A stretch of 64,000 nt of DNA, from the NCBI RefSeq assembly GCF_002947535.1, contig NZ_PUAP01000002.1, positions 62,001 to 126,000 on the forward strand. Direction: 5' to 3'. This document shows, in pieces, positions 9,427-17,418 of this stretch (its first letter is position 1; each line of letters begins with the position of its first letter). The notes beneath the pieces were generated by a model. That model did no database searches. It was not told the DNA's origin and worked only from the letters and a program-made list of their open reading frames with translations. Origin of the DNA: Enterococcus mundtii (GTDB lineage: Bacteria > Bacillota > Bacilli > Lactobacillales > Enterococcaceae). Made by a program: the position numbers and the translations under genes.

Positions 9427-10689
9427 GTGGTTTCAAAAGTAAAGGATGCTGTATTCAGAAAAAGAGAACCTTGGGAGAAAAATCTAGTGGTTTTGTGGTT
9501 TGGTACATTTATGGCAGGGATTGGGTTTAGTCTAGTGATGCCTTTTATGTCACTTTACATAGATACGTTAGGAAATTACAGTACAGCACAATTGAATTTC
9601 TGGAGCGGATTGACCTTCTCCTCCACTTTCCTTGTTACTACCTTGATTTCTCCATGGTGGGGCCGTCTTGCCGATCAAAAAGGCCGAAAGTTGATGTTGT
9701 TGCGCGCTTCTCTAGGGATGGCGGTAGTGATTTCCTTGATGGGACTAGTAACCAGCGTGTATCAATTAGTCGCATTACGTCTGTTGCAAGGGATTTTTTC
9801 CGGCTATATCAGTAACGCTACAGCTTTAGTCGCCACTGGCACCCCGAGAGAAAAAAGCGGCCAAGTACTTGGCACTTTGGCGACTGGCTCTGTGACCGGA
9901 ACATTGCTCGGTCCTTTACTCGGTGGACTTTCTGCTTCTGCTTTTGGGTATCGCCCTACCTTCTTTATTACTGGGACAATTTTGTTCTTCGTATTCTTAC
10001 TTAGCTTATTTTTTGTCCATGAACAATTTGTTCCAGTAGAAAAAAGCGAGTTGGTTTCTGCTAAACAAATTTTCCGCGACCTGAAATACCCGCATGTCGT
10101 CATCGGCATGTTTATTACCACAATGATCATTCAAGCTTCAAATAATTCGATCAGTCCGATCATCAGTTTATATATTCGGCAATTATTACATGGACACGGC
10201 AACGTCACGTTGATCAGCGGAATCATTGCTTCTATTCCCGGTATTGCCACCCTGATAGCCGCTCCTCGTTTCGGACGCTTAGGCGATAAGATCGGGAGTG
10301 AACGAATCTTAGCCATCGGTTTAGGCTTCGCCTTGATCGTCTACATCCCAATGGCTTTCGTAACGAATGTATGGCAACTTGCAGGACTACGATTTTTGAT
10401 CGGGATCTCCGACGCTTGCCTCCTACCAGCGGTCCAAGCATTGATCACTAAATACTCTCCCCCACAAGCTGCCGGAAGAATCTTTAGTTATAATCAATCT
10501 TTCCAAGCCACCGGAAATGTCGTCGGTCCATTGATCGGCTCAAGCGTTTCAAGTATCTTTGGTTATCGTGGTGTCTTTTTATCCACCTCCTTACTTGTAC
10601 TTGCAAACTTTGTGCTGGTTCGCCATAATACGAAGGAGATCCATAAGCAGGAAGAAACAACCGATGGTCATGCTTTCGTCAATAAATAG
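9427..10689 (+). CDS. MFS multidrug efflux pump (PmrA/MdtG-like)
   Basis: A 420-residue major facilitator protein with about 12 membrane helices. It uses a GTG start with AAGAAGG 7 bp before it. The cytoplasmic loop 2-3 motif WGRLADQKGRKLMLLR and the antiporter motif C region GTLLGPLLGGLSA are present, and so is a second-half copy, FGRLGDKIGSERIL. The opening WEKNLVVLWFGTF resembles PmrA of pneumococcus. It would export drugs with proton antiport across the membrane. Controlled by the divergent TetR gene. Substrate range cannot be told from sequence. Confidence 0.88.
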   Translation: MVSKVKDAVFRKREPWEKNLVVLWFGTFMAGIGFSLVMPFMSLYIDTLGNYSTAQLNFWSGLTFSSTFLVTTLISPWWGRLADQKGRKLMLLRASLGMAVVISLMGLVTSVYQLVALRLLQGIFSGYISNATALVATGTPREKSGQVLGTLATGSVTGTLLGPLLGGLSASAFGYRPTFFITGTILFFVFLLSLFFVHEQFVPVEKSELVSAKQIFRDLKYPHVVIGMFITTMIIQASNNSISPIISLYIRQLLHGHGNVTLISGIIASIPGIATLIAAPRFGRLGDKIGSERILAIGLGFALIVYIPMAFVTNVWQLAGLRFLIGISDACLLPAVQALITKYSPPQAAGRIFSYNQSFQATGNVVGPLIGSSVSSIFGYRGVFLSTSLLVLANFVLVRHNTKEIHKQEETTDGHAFVNK

Positions 10690-10691
10690 CA

Positions 10692-10733
10692 AAAAAGCTA
10701 CAGGATTCGTAAAAAAATCCTGTGGCTTTTTTA
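10692..10733. terminator. Bidirectional terminator between the MFS gene and mnmA
   Basis: Arms GCTACAGGATT (10697-10707) and AATCCTGTGGC (10717-10727) are flanked by six As on the left and six Ts on the right. It therefore works for both the plus-strand pump and minus-strand mnmA. Confidence 0.88.
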
Positions 10734-10740
10734 GATTATC

Positions 10741-11877
<1,137 letters not shown>

Positions 11878-12061
11878 TCAATTAGATTCTGAAACATCTA
11901 CGAGTTGAAGGTCGCAACTTTTCAGTATTTTACATTATACGTCATCTTTCTGAAAATTTCACCCCTAAATAATCAATTTAAAAAAGCGACGTTTTTTAGT
12001 TGGCCTATTCTGTACTTTTCAGATACCAAAACTTTGCTATGAGAGGCGTTTTATTCGTGAT

Positions 12062-12685
12062 TCAGTTTCTTACTAAATTCACCAAAAACAAAAGTAGTAG
12101 CACAACATTGAAATATGTAGAAAACAAATAGTTGATAAACAATAAGTAAAATTTTCGCCGGCTAGTTTCAAGCTTTGTTGCGGCGTATAATCCAATCAAT
12201 CCAGAGATCACCATCAACAGCAGTAAAGGAATCAAATAATAACTTTCGAATGAATGACTTTGAAAAATAATCAAATAATGAGCATAAATAAATGCGAGTG
12301 TAGAAATAGACATCGGGATAATCAATCCCATGATAAAGAATGCTTTCTTTTTCTCTAACTCATGAAGCGCGCCCACAATCAATACGTACGCCACAGGGAA
12401 CAATAAATACTCCACCTTACCAAAGCTGACAAAACCTAATAAAGTCCCAAGTACAATACCATACATCAAAACAAGATGAATTCCAATGAGCACCCTTTTT
12501 AAGAATGCTGAGGGGATTCTAGTTGAGTAAAACAAACTGATTCCACTGATGATCCACCAAGAATATTGGACTGTTGCAAATAACCAATAAAATTTGAAAA
12601 CAAAAACTAAACTTCCCAATAGAAAACAAAGCGCCAATAGATAGAACGAAATATATTTATTCGGCATACTTTTTTTTACAAACAT
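12062..12685 (-). CDS. Array protein 15: natural fusion of a B-type and an A-type small membrane protein
   Basis: A 207-residue polytopic membrane protein; start chosen at ATG 12685 with AAGGAG upstream. Residues 1-80 resemble subtype B of the array (WWIISGISLFYST at 43-55, then FLKRVLIGIH). Residues ~150-207 resemble subtype A (VISGLIGLYAATK, then FINYLFST with Asn185). A linker of ~65 residues adds about two more helices. The N-half has His70 where every single-domain member has Asn, and Trp-Trp where B proteins have Cys-Trp. It is the promoter-distal gene of the array. The fusion suggests A and B units act together. Function unknown. Confidence 0.75.
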   Translation of the reverse strand: MFVKKSMPNKYISFYLLALCFLLGSLVFVFKFYWLFATVQYSWWIISGISLFYSTRIPSAFLKRVLIGIHLVLMYGIVLGTLLGFVSFGKVEYLLFPVAYVLIVGALHELEKKKAFFIMGLIIPMSISTLAFIYAHYLIIFQSHSFESYYLIPLLLLMVISGLIGLYAATKLETSRRKFYLLFINYLFSTYFNVVLLLLFLVNLVRN

Positions 12686-12710
12686 TCCACTCACTCCTTT
12701 TAAAAAATAC

Positions 12711-12968
12711 TTATCTAGTAGAAAACCACCAGCCAAAGATACAGAACCAGTTAACCAAAATGATCAATACTTTTACCCAACCGAATTTTATTCCTGTTGA
12801 AAAAAATAAACTAATCCCACTCAAGAACCAGCAAATAGTGGAAATCATCAATTTAATCTCGCCAGTATATGGTGAATAAGGTAAAAAATAAAAACTCGCA
12901 AAAAAAACTGACAAGCACATAACTAGTAGGCAAAAAAACTTAAATCTTTTAGGTTCAATCGAGATCAT
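12711..12968 (-). CDS. Array protein 14: subtype B small membrane protein
   Basis: 85 residues, three predicted helices (about 9-28, 38-57, 62-82). B hallmarks: CWFLSGISLFFSTGI (about 46-60), Asn73 in LVNWFCIFGWW. It begins after AAAGGAGTGAG. The stop is 25 bp before the start chosen for the fusion gene. A charged N-terminus (EPKRFK) suggests the N-terminus is cytoplasmic. Among the B copies it is closest to the N-half of the fusion only in general pattern, not in long identical runs. Confidence 0.75.
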   Translation of the reverse strand: MISIEPKRFKFFCLLVMCLSVFFASFYFLPYSPYTGEIKLMISTICWFLSGISLFFSTGIKFGWVKVLIILVNWFCIFGWWFSTR

Positions 12969-12999
12969 TCATCTCACTCCTTTTTTCAACGATTAACGA

Positions 13000-13263
13000 T
13001 CATAGCTTACTAGAAATAAACTCAATCACACGCATCAAACTCATAGCGAACGCAAATCCATAATTTACGACTAAGAGAAATCCTTTCTGATAGTTACTCA
13101 TCGTAAGACAGTTCGTAAAATAAATCCCCATAAGTCCAGGAATTACCATGTACAGGATAAATGCAAAACTTGAAAGTGGCTCTTCTCGATATAGAAAGCT
13201 CCCTATCATAAATAAGATAGACAACAGCATCGACAGACCCAATCCTATTTTATGGAATTTCAT
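13000..13263 (-). CDS. Array protein 13: subtype A small membrane protein
   Basis: 87 residues with three helices. It shares the KIGLGLSMLLS opening of the MNGYKIGL-type A copies far upstream, followed by VIPGLMGIYFTN and Asn67 in VVNYGFA. The usual Thr-Thr-Lys after helix 2 is changed to Thr-Asn-Cys, the only Cys at that site. RBS AGGAGATC precedes the ATG. Pairs with B gene 14, 31 bp downstream. Confidence 0.75.
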   Translation of the reverse strand: MKFHKIGLGLSMLLSILFMIGSFLYREEPLSSFAFILYMVIPGLMGIYFTNCLTMSNYQKGFLLVVNYGFAFAMSLMRVIEFISSKL

Positions 13264-13352
13264 GGTGATCTCCTATTCATCTTTTATTCATTGTGGCGTT
13301 ATGGTGCTTTTTTCTATGTACAGTTACTGTTCATTTCATCAGTAATAGACAC

Positions 13353-13601
13353 TTAGCCAAAAGAAAACAACCAACCGTAGATACAACTAAAGTTAAAAAA
13401 AATGACTAAGTTTTTTAAGACTTTACTTTCAATGAACCTTGAAAAAAATAAGCTTATACTGCTAAGTAACCAACAAATCGATGTCAATATTACTCGCCAT
13501 TCAATACGATAGCGTCCTCCTTGAACCATACTGAACGTAATTACACTGATCGATAAGAGTAAAATAATCAATGAACAATATTTTTTGTATGTACTTTTCA
13601 T
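13353..13601 (-). CDS. Array protein 12: subtype B small membrane protein
   Basis: 82 residues; CWLLSSISLFFSRFI with Asn70 in FFNFSCIYGW, ending WLFSFG. Its C-terminus is closest to array protein 7 (CIYGWLFYFG), so these two form a B sub-branch with Trp-Leu rather than Trp-Trp. RBS AAAGGGAG. About 90 bp separate it from gene 13, long enough for an internal promoter, although none is convincing. Confidence 0.72.
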   Translation of the reverse strand: MKSTYKKYCSLIILLLSISVITFSMVQGGRYRIEWRVILTSICWLLSSISLFFSRFIESKVLKNLVIFFNFSCIYGWLFSFG

Positions 13602-13631
13602 TTCAATCTCCCTTTCAAGTAATACTTAACT

Positions 13632-13898
13632 CTATTTTTTGTTCAAAGTTAAAACAATTAATTGAATGAATTGTCCAATAATAATAAATGTAGCAAAAAA
13701 ATAATTCAGAGAAACAATCATCCATTTGTATCGTCCAAGATTCGCTTTCATCGAATAATAAAACCCAGCTAATCCAGGAAATGTCATAATGAAAAACAAT
13801 AAGACACTCTGAGGACTATCTCCGTAGACGATTCCTCCAATAAAGCAACTCATCGAAAAAAACATTGCTATAGATAATCTGAATTGATTATTCGTCAT
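13632..13898 (-). CDS. Array protein 11: subtype A small membrane protein (MTNNQ branch)
   Basis: 88 residues. Its first ~19 residues, MTNNQFRLSIAMFFSMSCF, are identical to array protein 6, and the DNA upstream of both starts is also nearly identical. After residue ~24 the two diverge, as expected from a recombination patch. MTFPGLAGFYYSMK replaces the usual Phe-Thr-Thr motif; Asn65 is in SLNYFFAT. Stop codon 30 bp before gene 12. Confidence 0.75.
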   Translation of the reverse strand: MTNNQFRLSIAMFFSMSCFIGGIVYGDSPQSVLLFFIMTFPGLAGFYYSMKANLGRYKWMIVSLNYFFATFIIIGQFIQLIVLTLNKK

Positions 13899-13941
13899 CT
13901 TATTCTCCTTTTAATTTTATGAATATCTGTATTTTCAAAAA

Positions 13942-14196
13942 TCAAAATATAAACCACCAACCATAAATACAAAAAATATTCGCTCCTACAACAATACACT
14001 TGATAAATTTATTGTTGATTCCTGTAGAAAAAAACAAACTACATCCACTCAATAGCCAACAACTGATAACGATGATTCCTTGATATACAAGAGGCAAAGT
14101 TCTATAAGATGAAAAATAACTGCTACTAAACAAACAAGAAGCGAACAAAAAGATGATCGATAAAATCCAGTACTTGTTATTCTGTTTTATAATCAT
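13942..14196 (-). CDS. Array protein 10: subtype B small membrane protein
   Basis: 84 residues from ATG 14196, chosen because AAGGAG lies 6 bp before it; the frame stays open 10 codons further up without RBS. CWLLSGCSLFFSTGI spans helix 2 and Asn73 is in GANIFCIYGWW. The last ~30 bp and the spacer to gene 11 are almost identical to the gene 5/gene 6 junction. Confidence 0.75.
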   Translation of the reverse strand: MIIKQNNKYWILSIIFLFASCLFSSSYFSSYRTLPLVYQGIIVISCWLLSGCSLFFSTGINNKFIKCIVVGANIFCIYGWWFIF

Positions 14197-14286
14197 ATGT
14201 GACTCCTTCTTTCTTAATCCACTCACAACTAGATAAAATTTCTATTAATTTTTATATTGTTCAATTAATACATAAAATAAAATGTA

Positions 14287-14574
14287 CTAACTTGTAAAAA
14301 ACTCTATCCCGAAGACTTGTAACCAATAAATTACGATAATCAAGACAGTACTGTAAGTAGCGAAAAGGTAATTCAGCCCTAGCAGTAGCCATTTCAACTT
14401 CGGCTTTTTTATTTTTGTCGAACAATAAAAACCAATCAAACCCGGAAAACCCAAACCTAATGCAAAAAGAATCCCTTCAATTTCTCCACTTAAATAAATA
14501 TGTATATAAAATAGACCACTGACACATGCAAGCATTGACAAACATAAAACGACTAGATTCAATGCACGTTTCAT
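14287..14574 (-). CDS. Array protein 9: subtype A small membrane protein (divergent)
   Basis: 95 residues, the longest A copy. FPGLIGFYCSTKIKK marks helix 2 and its loop; Asn68 in GLNYLFAT is kept. The extra length is a C-terminal extension after helix 3 ending GIEFFTS. The loop after helix 2 is unusually basic (KIKKPKLK), so this loop is probably cytoplasmic. RBS AAGGAGGAG before the ATG. Followed 90 bp later by gene 10. Confidence 0.72.
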   Translation of the reverse strand: MKRALNLVVLCLSMLACVSGLFYIHIYLSGEIEGILFALGLGFPGLIGFYCSTKIKKPKLKWLLLGLNYLFATYSTVLIIVIYWLQVFGIEFFTS

Positions 14575-14629
14575 TCTTCTTTCTCCTCCTTATCAACATC
14601 AATATTTCTCACTAAAAACAGAAATAGCT

Positions 14630-14926
14630 TCAAAAATTCAAAGAAAAATGAAAAATCGTAGATAAAAAGACATAGCCAAATACAAAATTCAACGTAATCA
14701 ATGTCTTTTTCAGGTATCTGTCTGCGATTCCTAACGCAAAAACGATACTCCCTCCATTAATGACCCAACAAATCGAAATTGTGACTATAAATAGATGCGG
14801 TTGATACTTAAATGAGTCAAACAATATGGGACTAGCAAAGATACACGTAATAAATACAAGAAAAATTGACAATACCAATAGAACTACTGATTTTTTTGTA
14901 CAAGACTGATTTTTTAGAAAAGACAT
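14630..14926 (-). CDS. Array protein 8: subtype B small membrane protein (most divergent)
   Basis: 98 residues, with a longer basic N-terminus (MSFLKNQSCTKK). Helix 2 reads CWVINGGSIVFALGI, so it keeps Cys-Trp but loses Phe-Phe-Ser-Thr, and the C-terminal CIYGWW is replaced by VFGYVFLST. Asn80 is conserved. It follows another B gene (7), breaking the strict A-B alternation; an A unit may have been lost between them, or gene 8 may be drifting. Confidence 0.65.
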   Translation of the reverse strand: MSFLKNQSCTKKSVVLLVLSIFLVFITCIFASPILFDSFKYQPHLFIVTISICWVINGGSIVFALGIADRYLKKTLITLNFVFGYVFLSTIFHFSLNF

Positions 14927-14979
14927 TTATACGCTCCTTTTTACTATTTTTAATTTTCTATTTTACCAGCACACATAGA

Positions 14980-15237
14980 CTAACCAAAATAAAATAACCA
15001 ACCATAGATACAACAAAAATTCACTAATATGATTCCTCTTTTCAAATATGGATAAGTGATTTTCGTTGAAAAAAACAAACTTGCAGTGCTACATAACCAA
15101 CAAACCGCCATGATGAATATTCTGATTTCATATTGCAATTTAGAATACGGATAAGCATAGAATAAAAATAAAAGAATAGACATCGCCAATAAAGCAATTG
15201 ATAGAATAGATGCTAAATAATTTTTTGTGGTCAACAA
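14980..15237 (-). CDS. Array protein 7: subtype B small membrane protein
   Basis: 85 residues. CWLCSTASLFFSTKI is helix 2 and Asn73 lies in LVNFCCIYGWLFYFG. The Lys after Ser-Thr is an A-like feature inside a B protein, supporting common ancestry of the subtypes. GGAGGGATATG-type RBS. Starts 26 bp below gene 6. Confidence 0.72.
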   Translation of the reverse strand: MLTTKNYLASILSIALLAMSILLFLFYAYPYSKLQYEIRIFIMAVCWLCSTASLFFSTKITYPYLKRGIILVNFCCIYGWLFYFG

Positions 15238-15262
15238 TCATATCCCTCCTCGTAAAATAGTC

Positions 15263-15532
15263 TTAACTCATTTGGATAAACTTTCTAATGAACCATTCAA
15301 TGAATTGCCCAATAACAATATACGTAGCAAAAAAGTAATTCAAAGAAATAAGCAACCATTTATAATGTCGAAGTTCCACTTTAGTGGAAAAATAAAGTCC
15401 TAGCAGACTTGGAAAAGTCATCATGGAAAACAAAATAATCCGTAGAGCACTCTCTCCGGAAATGATTCCTCCAACAAAGCAACTCATCGAAAAAAACATT
15501 GCTATAGATAATCTGAATTGGTTATTCGTCAT
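15263..15532 (-). CDS. Array protein 6: subtype A small membrane protein (MTNNQ branch)
   Basis: 89 residues. N-terminus identical to array protein 11 for about 19 residues, then divergent; MTFPSLLGLYFSTK and Asn65 in SLNYFFAT are typical. Ends with a basic tail (FIRKFIQMS). RBS AAGGAG. Forms a B-A junction with gene 5 that is duplicated at genes 10/11. Confidence 0.75.
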   Translation of the reverse strand: MTNNQFRLSIAMFFSMSCFVGGIISGESALRIILFSMMTFPSLLGLYFSTKVELRHYKWLLISLNYFFATYIVIGQFIEWFIRKFIQMS

Positions 15533-15575
15533 CTTATTCTCCTTTTAAATTTATGAATATCTGTAGTTTCAAAAA

Positions 15576-15824
15576 TCAAAATATAAACCACCAACCATAG
15601 ATACAGAAAATGTTAATGCCAATGACAATACGCTTCAGAAATTTATTACTGACCGCGCGACAAAAAAATAAACTAAATCCACTTAGTATCCAACAACCGT
15701 AGATGATAATTCTTTGATGTTCGATTGGATATTGGGTATAGGATAAAAAATAATGCCTAGCAAGTAAACATGACAGTATCAATAATACAAACGACAAAAT
15801 CCAGTATTTTTTATTTTGAATCAT
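15576..15824 (-). CDS. Array protein 5: subtype B small membrane protein
   Basis: 82 residues. Residues ~17-56 (LSCLLARHYFLSYTQ through LFFCR) are identical to array protein 3, also nearly so in DNA, so the two arose by recent duplication. Helix 2 is CWILSGFSLFFCR; Asn71 in GINIFCIYGWW. The loop after helix 1 carries His and Glu (PIEHQR), unusual among the B copies. Confidence 0.76.
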   Translation of the reverse strand: MIQNKKYWILSFVLLILSCLLARHYFLSYTQYPIEHQRIIIYGCWILSGFSLFFCRAVSNKFLKRIVIGINIFCIYGWWFIF

Positions 15825-15870
15825 TTTTTTCTCCTTCTTTCAATATCTTTCTTGATACGCCTGGTCCTTT

Positions 15871-16137
15871 TTATTTATAAATAAATCGTAAGAAAACATG
15901 GATAACGTCCCATCCGGTGAGCGTAGTTGCAAATAAATAATTCACGACTAACAGAGACCATTTCAAGTACCTTTTCATAATGAGTTTTGTGGTGAAATGG
16001 ATTCCCGCAAATCCTGGGATAATGATCACAAACATCAAGATAAAGCCGATATATCCTCCATAATCTATGATTGTTCCCAATAGACACAAGATCGATAAAA
16101 TCATAGAAACAATTAACCCAATTTTATAACCGTTCAT
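15871..16137 (-). CDS. Array protein 4: subtype A small membrane protein (MNGYK branch)
   Basis: 88 residues. The first 20 residues are identical to array protein 2, and the two are alike throughout (IIPGFAGIHFTTK here, IIPGFLGIYFTTK there). Asn66 in VVNYLFATT. RBS AAAGGAGAT. With gene 5 it forms an A-B unit whose sister copy is genes 2-3, about 630 bp away. Confidence 0.76.
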   Translation of the reverse strand: MNGYKIGLIVSMILSILCLLGTIIDYGGYIGFILMFVIIIPGFAGIHFTTKLIMKRYLKWSLLVVNYLFATTLTGWDVIHVFLRFIYK

Positions 16138-16210
16138 AAATATCTCCTTTCATAATTTCATTTAAGTTATTGTTGTTCGGATGACCAGTTTACTTGATAG
16201 AACTTAACAA

Positions 16211-16459
16211 TCAATAAAAAAGCCACCAACCATAGATACAGAAAATGTTGATGCCAATGGCAATAACTTTCAGAAGTTTATTCCTGATTCCCCGACAAAA
16301 AAATAAACTAAATCCGCTTAGTATCCAACAGCCGTAGATGATAATTCTTTGATGTTCGATTGGATATTGGGTATAGGATAAAAAATAATGCCTAGCAAGT
16401 AGACATGACAGACCTAAAAAGACAAATGATAGAATTAAATACTTTTTATTTTGAGTCAT
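16211..16459 (-). CDS. Array protein 3: subtype B small membrane protein
   Basis: 82 residues from ATG 16459; AAAAGGAGG is 7 bp before it, while the longer open frame overlaps gene 2 and lacks an RBS. Near copy of array protein 5: the middle 40 residues are identical and the C-terminal half differs at several sites. Asn71 in GINIFCIYGWW. Confidence 0.76.
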   Translation of the reverse strand: MTQNKKYLILSFVFLGLSCLLARHYFLSYTQYPIEHQRIIIYGCWILSGFSLFFCRGIRNKLLKVIAIGINIFCIYGWWLFY

Positions 16460-16500
16460 TATATTTCCTCCTTTTCCCATTTTTTGATATGTATCATACA

Positions 16501-16764
16501 TTACTTGTATAAATGTAAAATAGCATGAATAAAATACCAACCACTAAGCGTAGTCGCAAATAAATAATTCACAACTAACAGAGTCCACTCTAAGTACTTT
16601 TTCATGGTAGTTTTTGTAGTAAAATAAATTCCCAAAAAGCCAGGAATTATGATTACAAATGACAAAATAAAACCAACATACCCTCTATAATCTATGAGTA
16701 TTCCCAATAAACATAAGATCGATAAAATCATAGAAACAATTAACCCGATTTTATAACCGTTCAT
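16501..16764 (-). CDS. Array protein 2: subtype A small membrane protein (MNGYK branch)
   Basis: 87 residues: MNGYKIGLIVSMILS, three helices, IIPGFLGIYFTTKTT and Asn66 in VVNYLFATT. Sister of array protein 4. It follows another A gene, so the array starts A-A. RBS GAAAGGAAG. The 80-bp gap to gene 1 shows no clear promoter. Confidence 0.76.
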   Translation of the reverse strand: MNGYKIGLIVSMILSILCLLGILIDYRGYVGFILSFVIIIPGFLGIYFTTKTTMKKYLEWTLLVVNYLFATTLSGWYFIHAILHLYK

Positions 16765-16844
16765 CTAATCTTCCTTTCTTCTAAAAATTTTAGGTAACGC
16801 TATTCGCTGATTCAGCTGATTTTTATTCGTTGATCTCTTACAAC

Positions 16845-17105
16845 CTATAGAACCCTCGTTAAAAACTGGATTAAATATCTGATATGAAGATGCGTGGCGA
16901 ATAAATAATTTACGATGAACAAAAAAGATTTCAGAAGCTTATCCATAGTGATTTTAGTTGTAAAATAGATCCCAAAAAATCCTGGAATAATTGTAAAAAA
17001 AACTAACAACAATCCAATTAGTCCACGTCCATCAATCAGCGAACCAATAATAAACAGAACAGATAAGGACATTGACATACACAAGCCGATTTTGTACCCA
17101 TTCAT
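16845..17105 (-). CDS. Array protein 1: subtype A small membrane protein, first gene of the array
   Basis: 86 residues; MNGYKIGL opening, IIPGFFGIYFTTK, Asn66 in IVNYLFATH. RBS AAAGGAGTAG. Promoter-proximal gene of a co-directional run of fifteen with gaps of 25-90 bp and an RBS before each. Divergent from the secreted papain-fold enzyme across a very A/T-rich 313-bp region. Confidence 0.76.
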   Translation of the reverse strand: MNGYKIGLCMSMSLSVLFIIGSLIDGRGLIGLLLVFFTIIPGFFGIYFTTKITMDKLLKSFLFIVNYLFATHLHIRYLIQFLTRVL

Positions 17106-17418
17106 AAGCTACTCCTTTCTTCGCTTCGTTTGAAATAATCGAAGCTATTTTTGGATTAATAGAAAATTATACATCTAACAATCAAAAAAACTAATAAAAA
17201 GTTATTTAAAACAAAAGTTAAAATAACTTTAAAATAAATAAATTAACTTACAAAGAAATAATAAAAAAATCCCAACATAAACTTTTAATAAATAATTTAA
17301 TTAGATAAAAGTTTTTTTATAAATCCATATAAAAAAAAACATAAAAAATCAAAAAAATAAGTGTTTTTATAAATGTTTATATGTTATTATTTTATCATAA
17401 ATTTAAGGAGGGAATATC
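17106..17418. promoter_or_regulatory. Very A/T-rich divergent control region of the array and the secreted enzyme
   Basis: No gene. Well over 80% A/T by eye. It holds a perfect 10-bp inverted repeat AAAGTTATTT (17198-17207) / AAATAACTTT (17221-17230), and a shorter nested one (AAAGTT-aaaat-AACTTT, 17214-17230). A direct repeat GTTTTTATAAAT lies near 17363, with a close copy near 17312. TATTAT/TATCAT elements near 17384-17398 could be the -10 of the plus-strand gene, followed by AAGGAGGG at 17405. The array promoter on the minus strand is not clear. The inverted repeats may be operators. Confidence 0.45.

Noticed and set aside
9804-10441. Several minus-strand frames inside the MFS gene
   Set aside because: They are antisense to a well-supported 12-helix transporter.
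12062-17105. Regular repeats that could be a CRISPR array or tandem DNA repeat
   Set aside because: Repeat units are coding, 250-300 bp long and of varied sequence; there are no short identical repeats with spacers.
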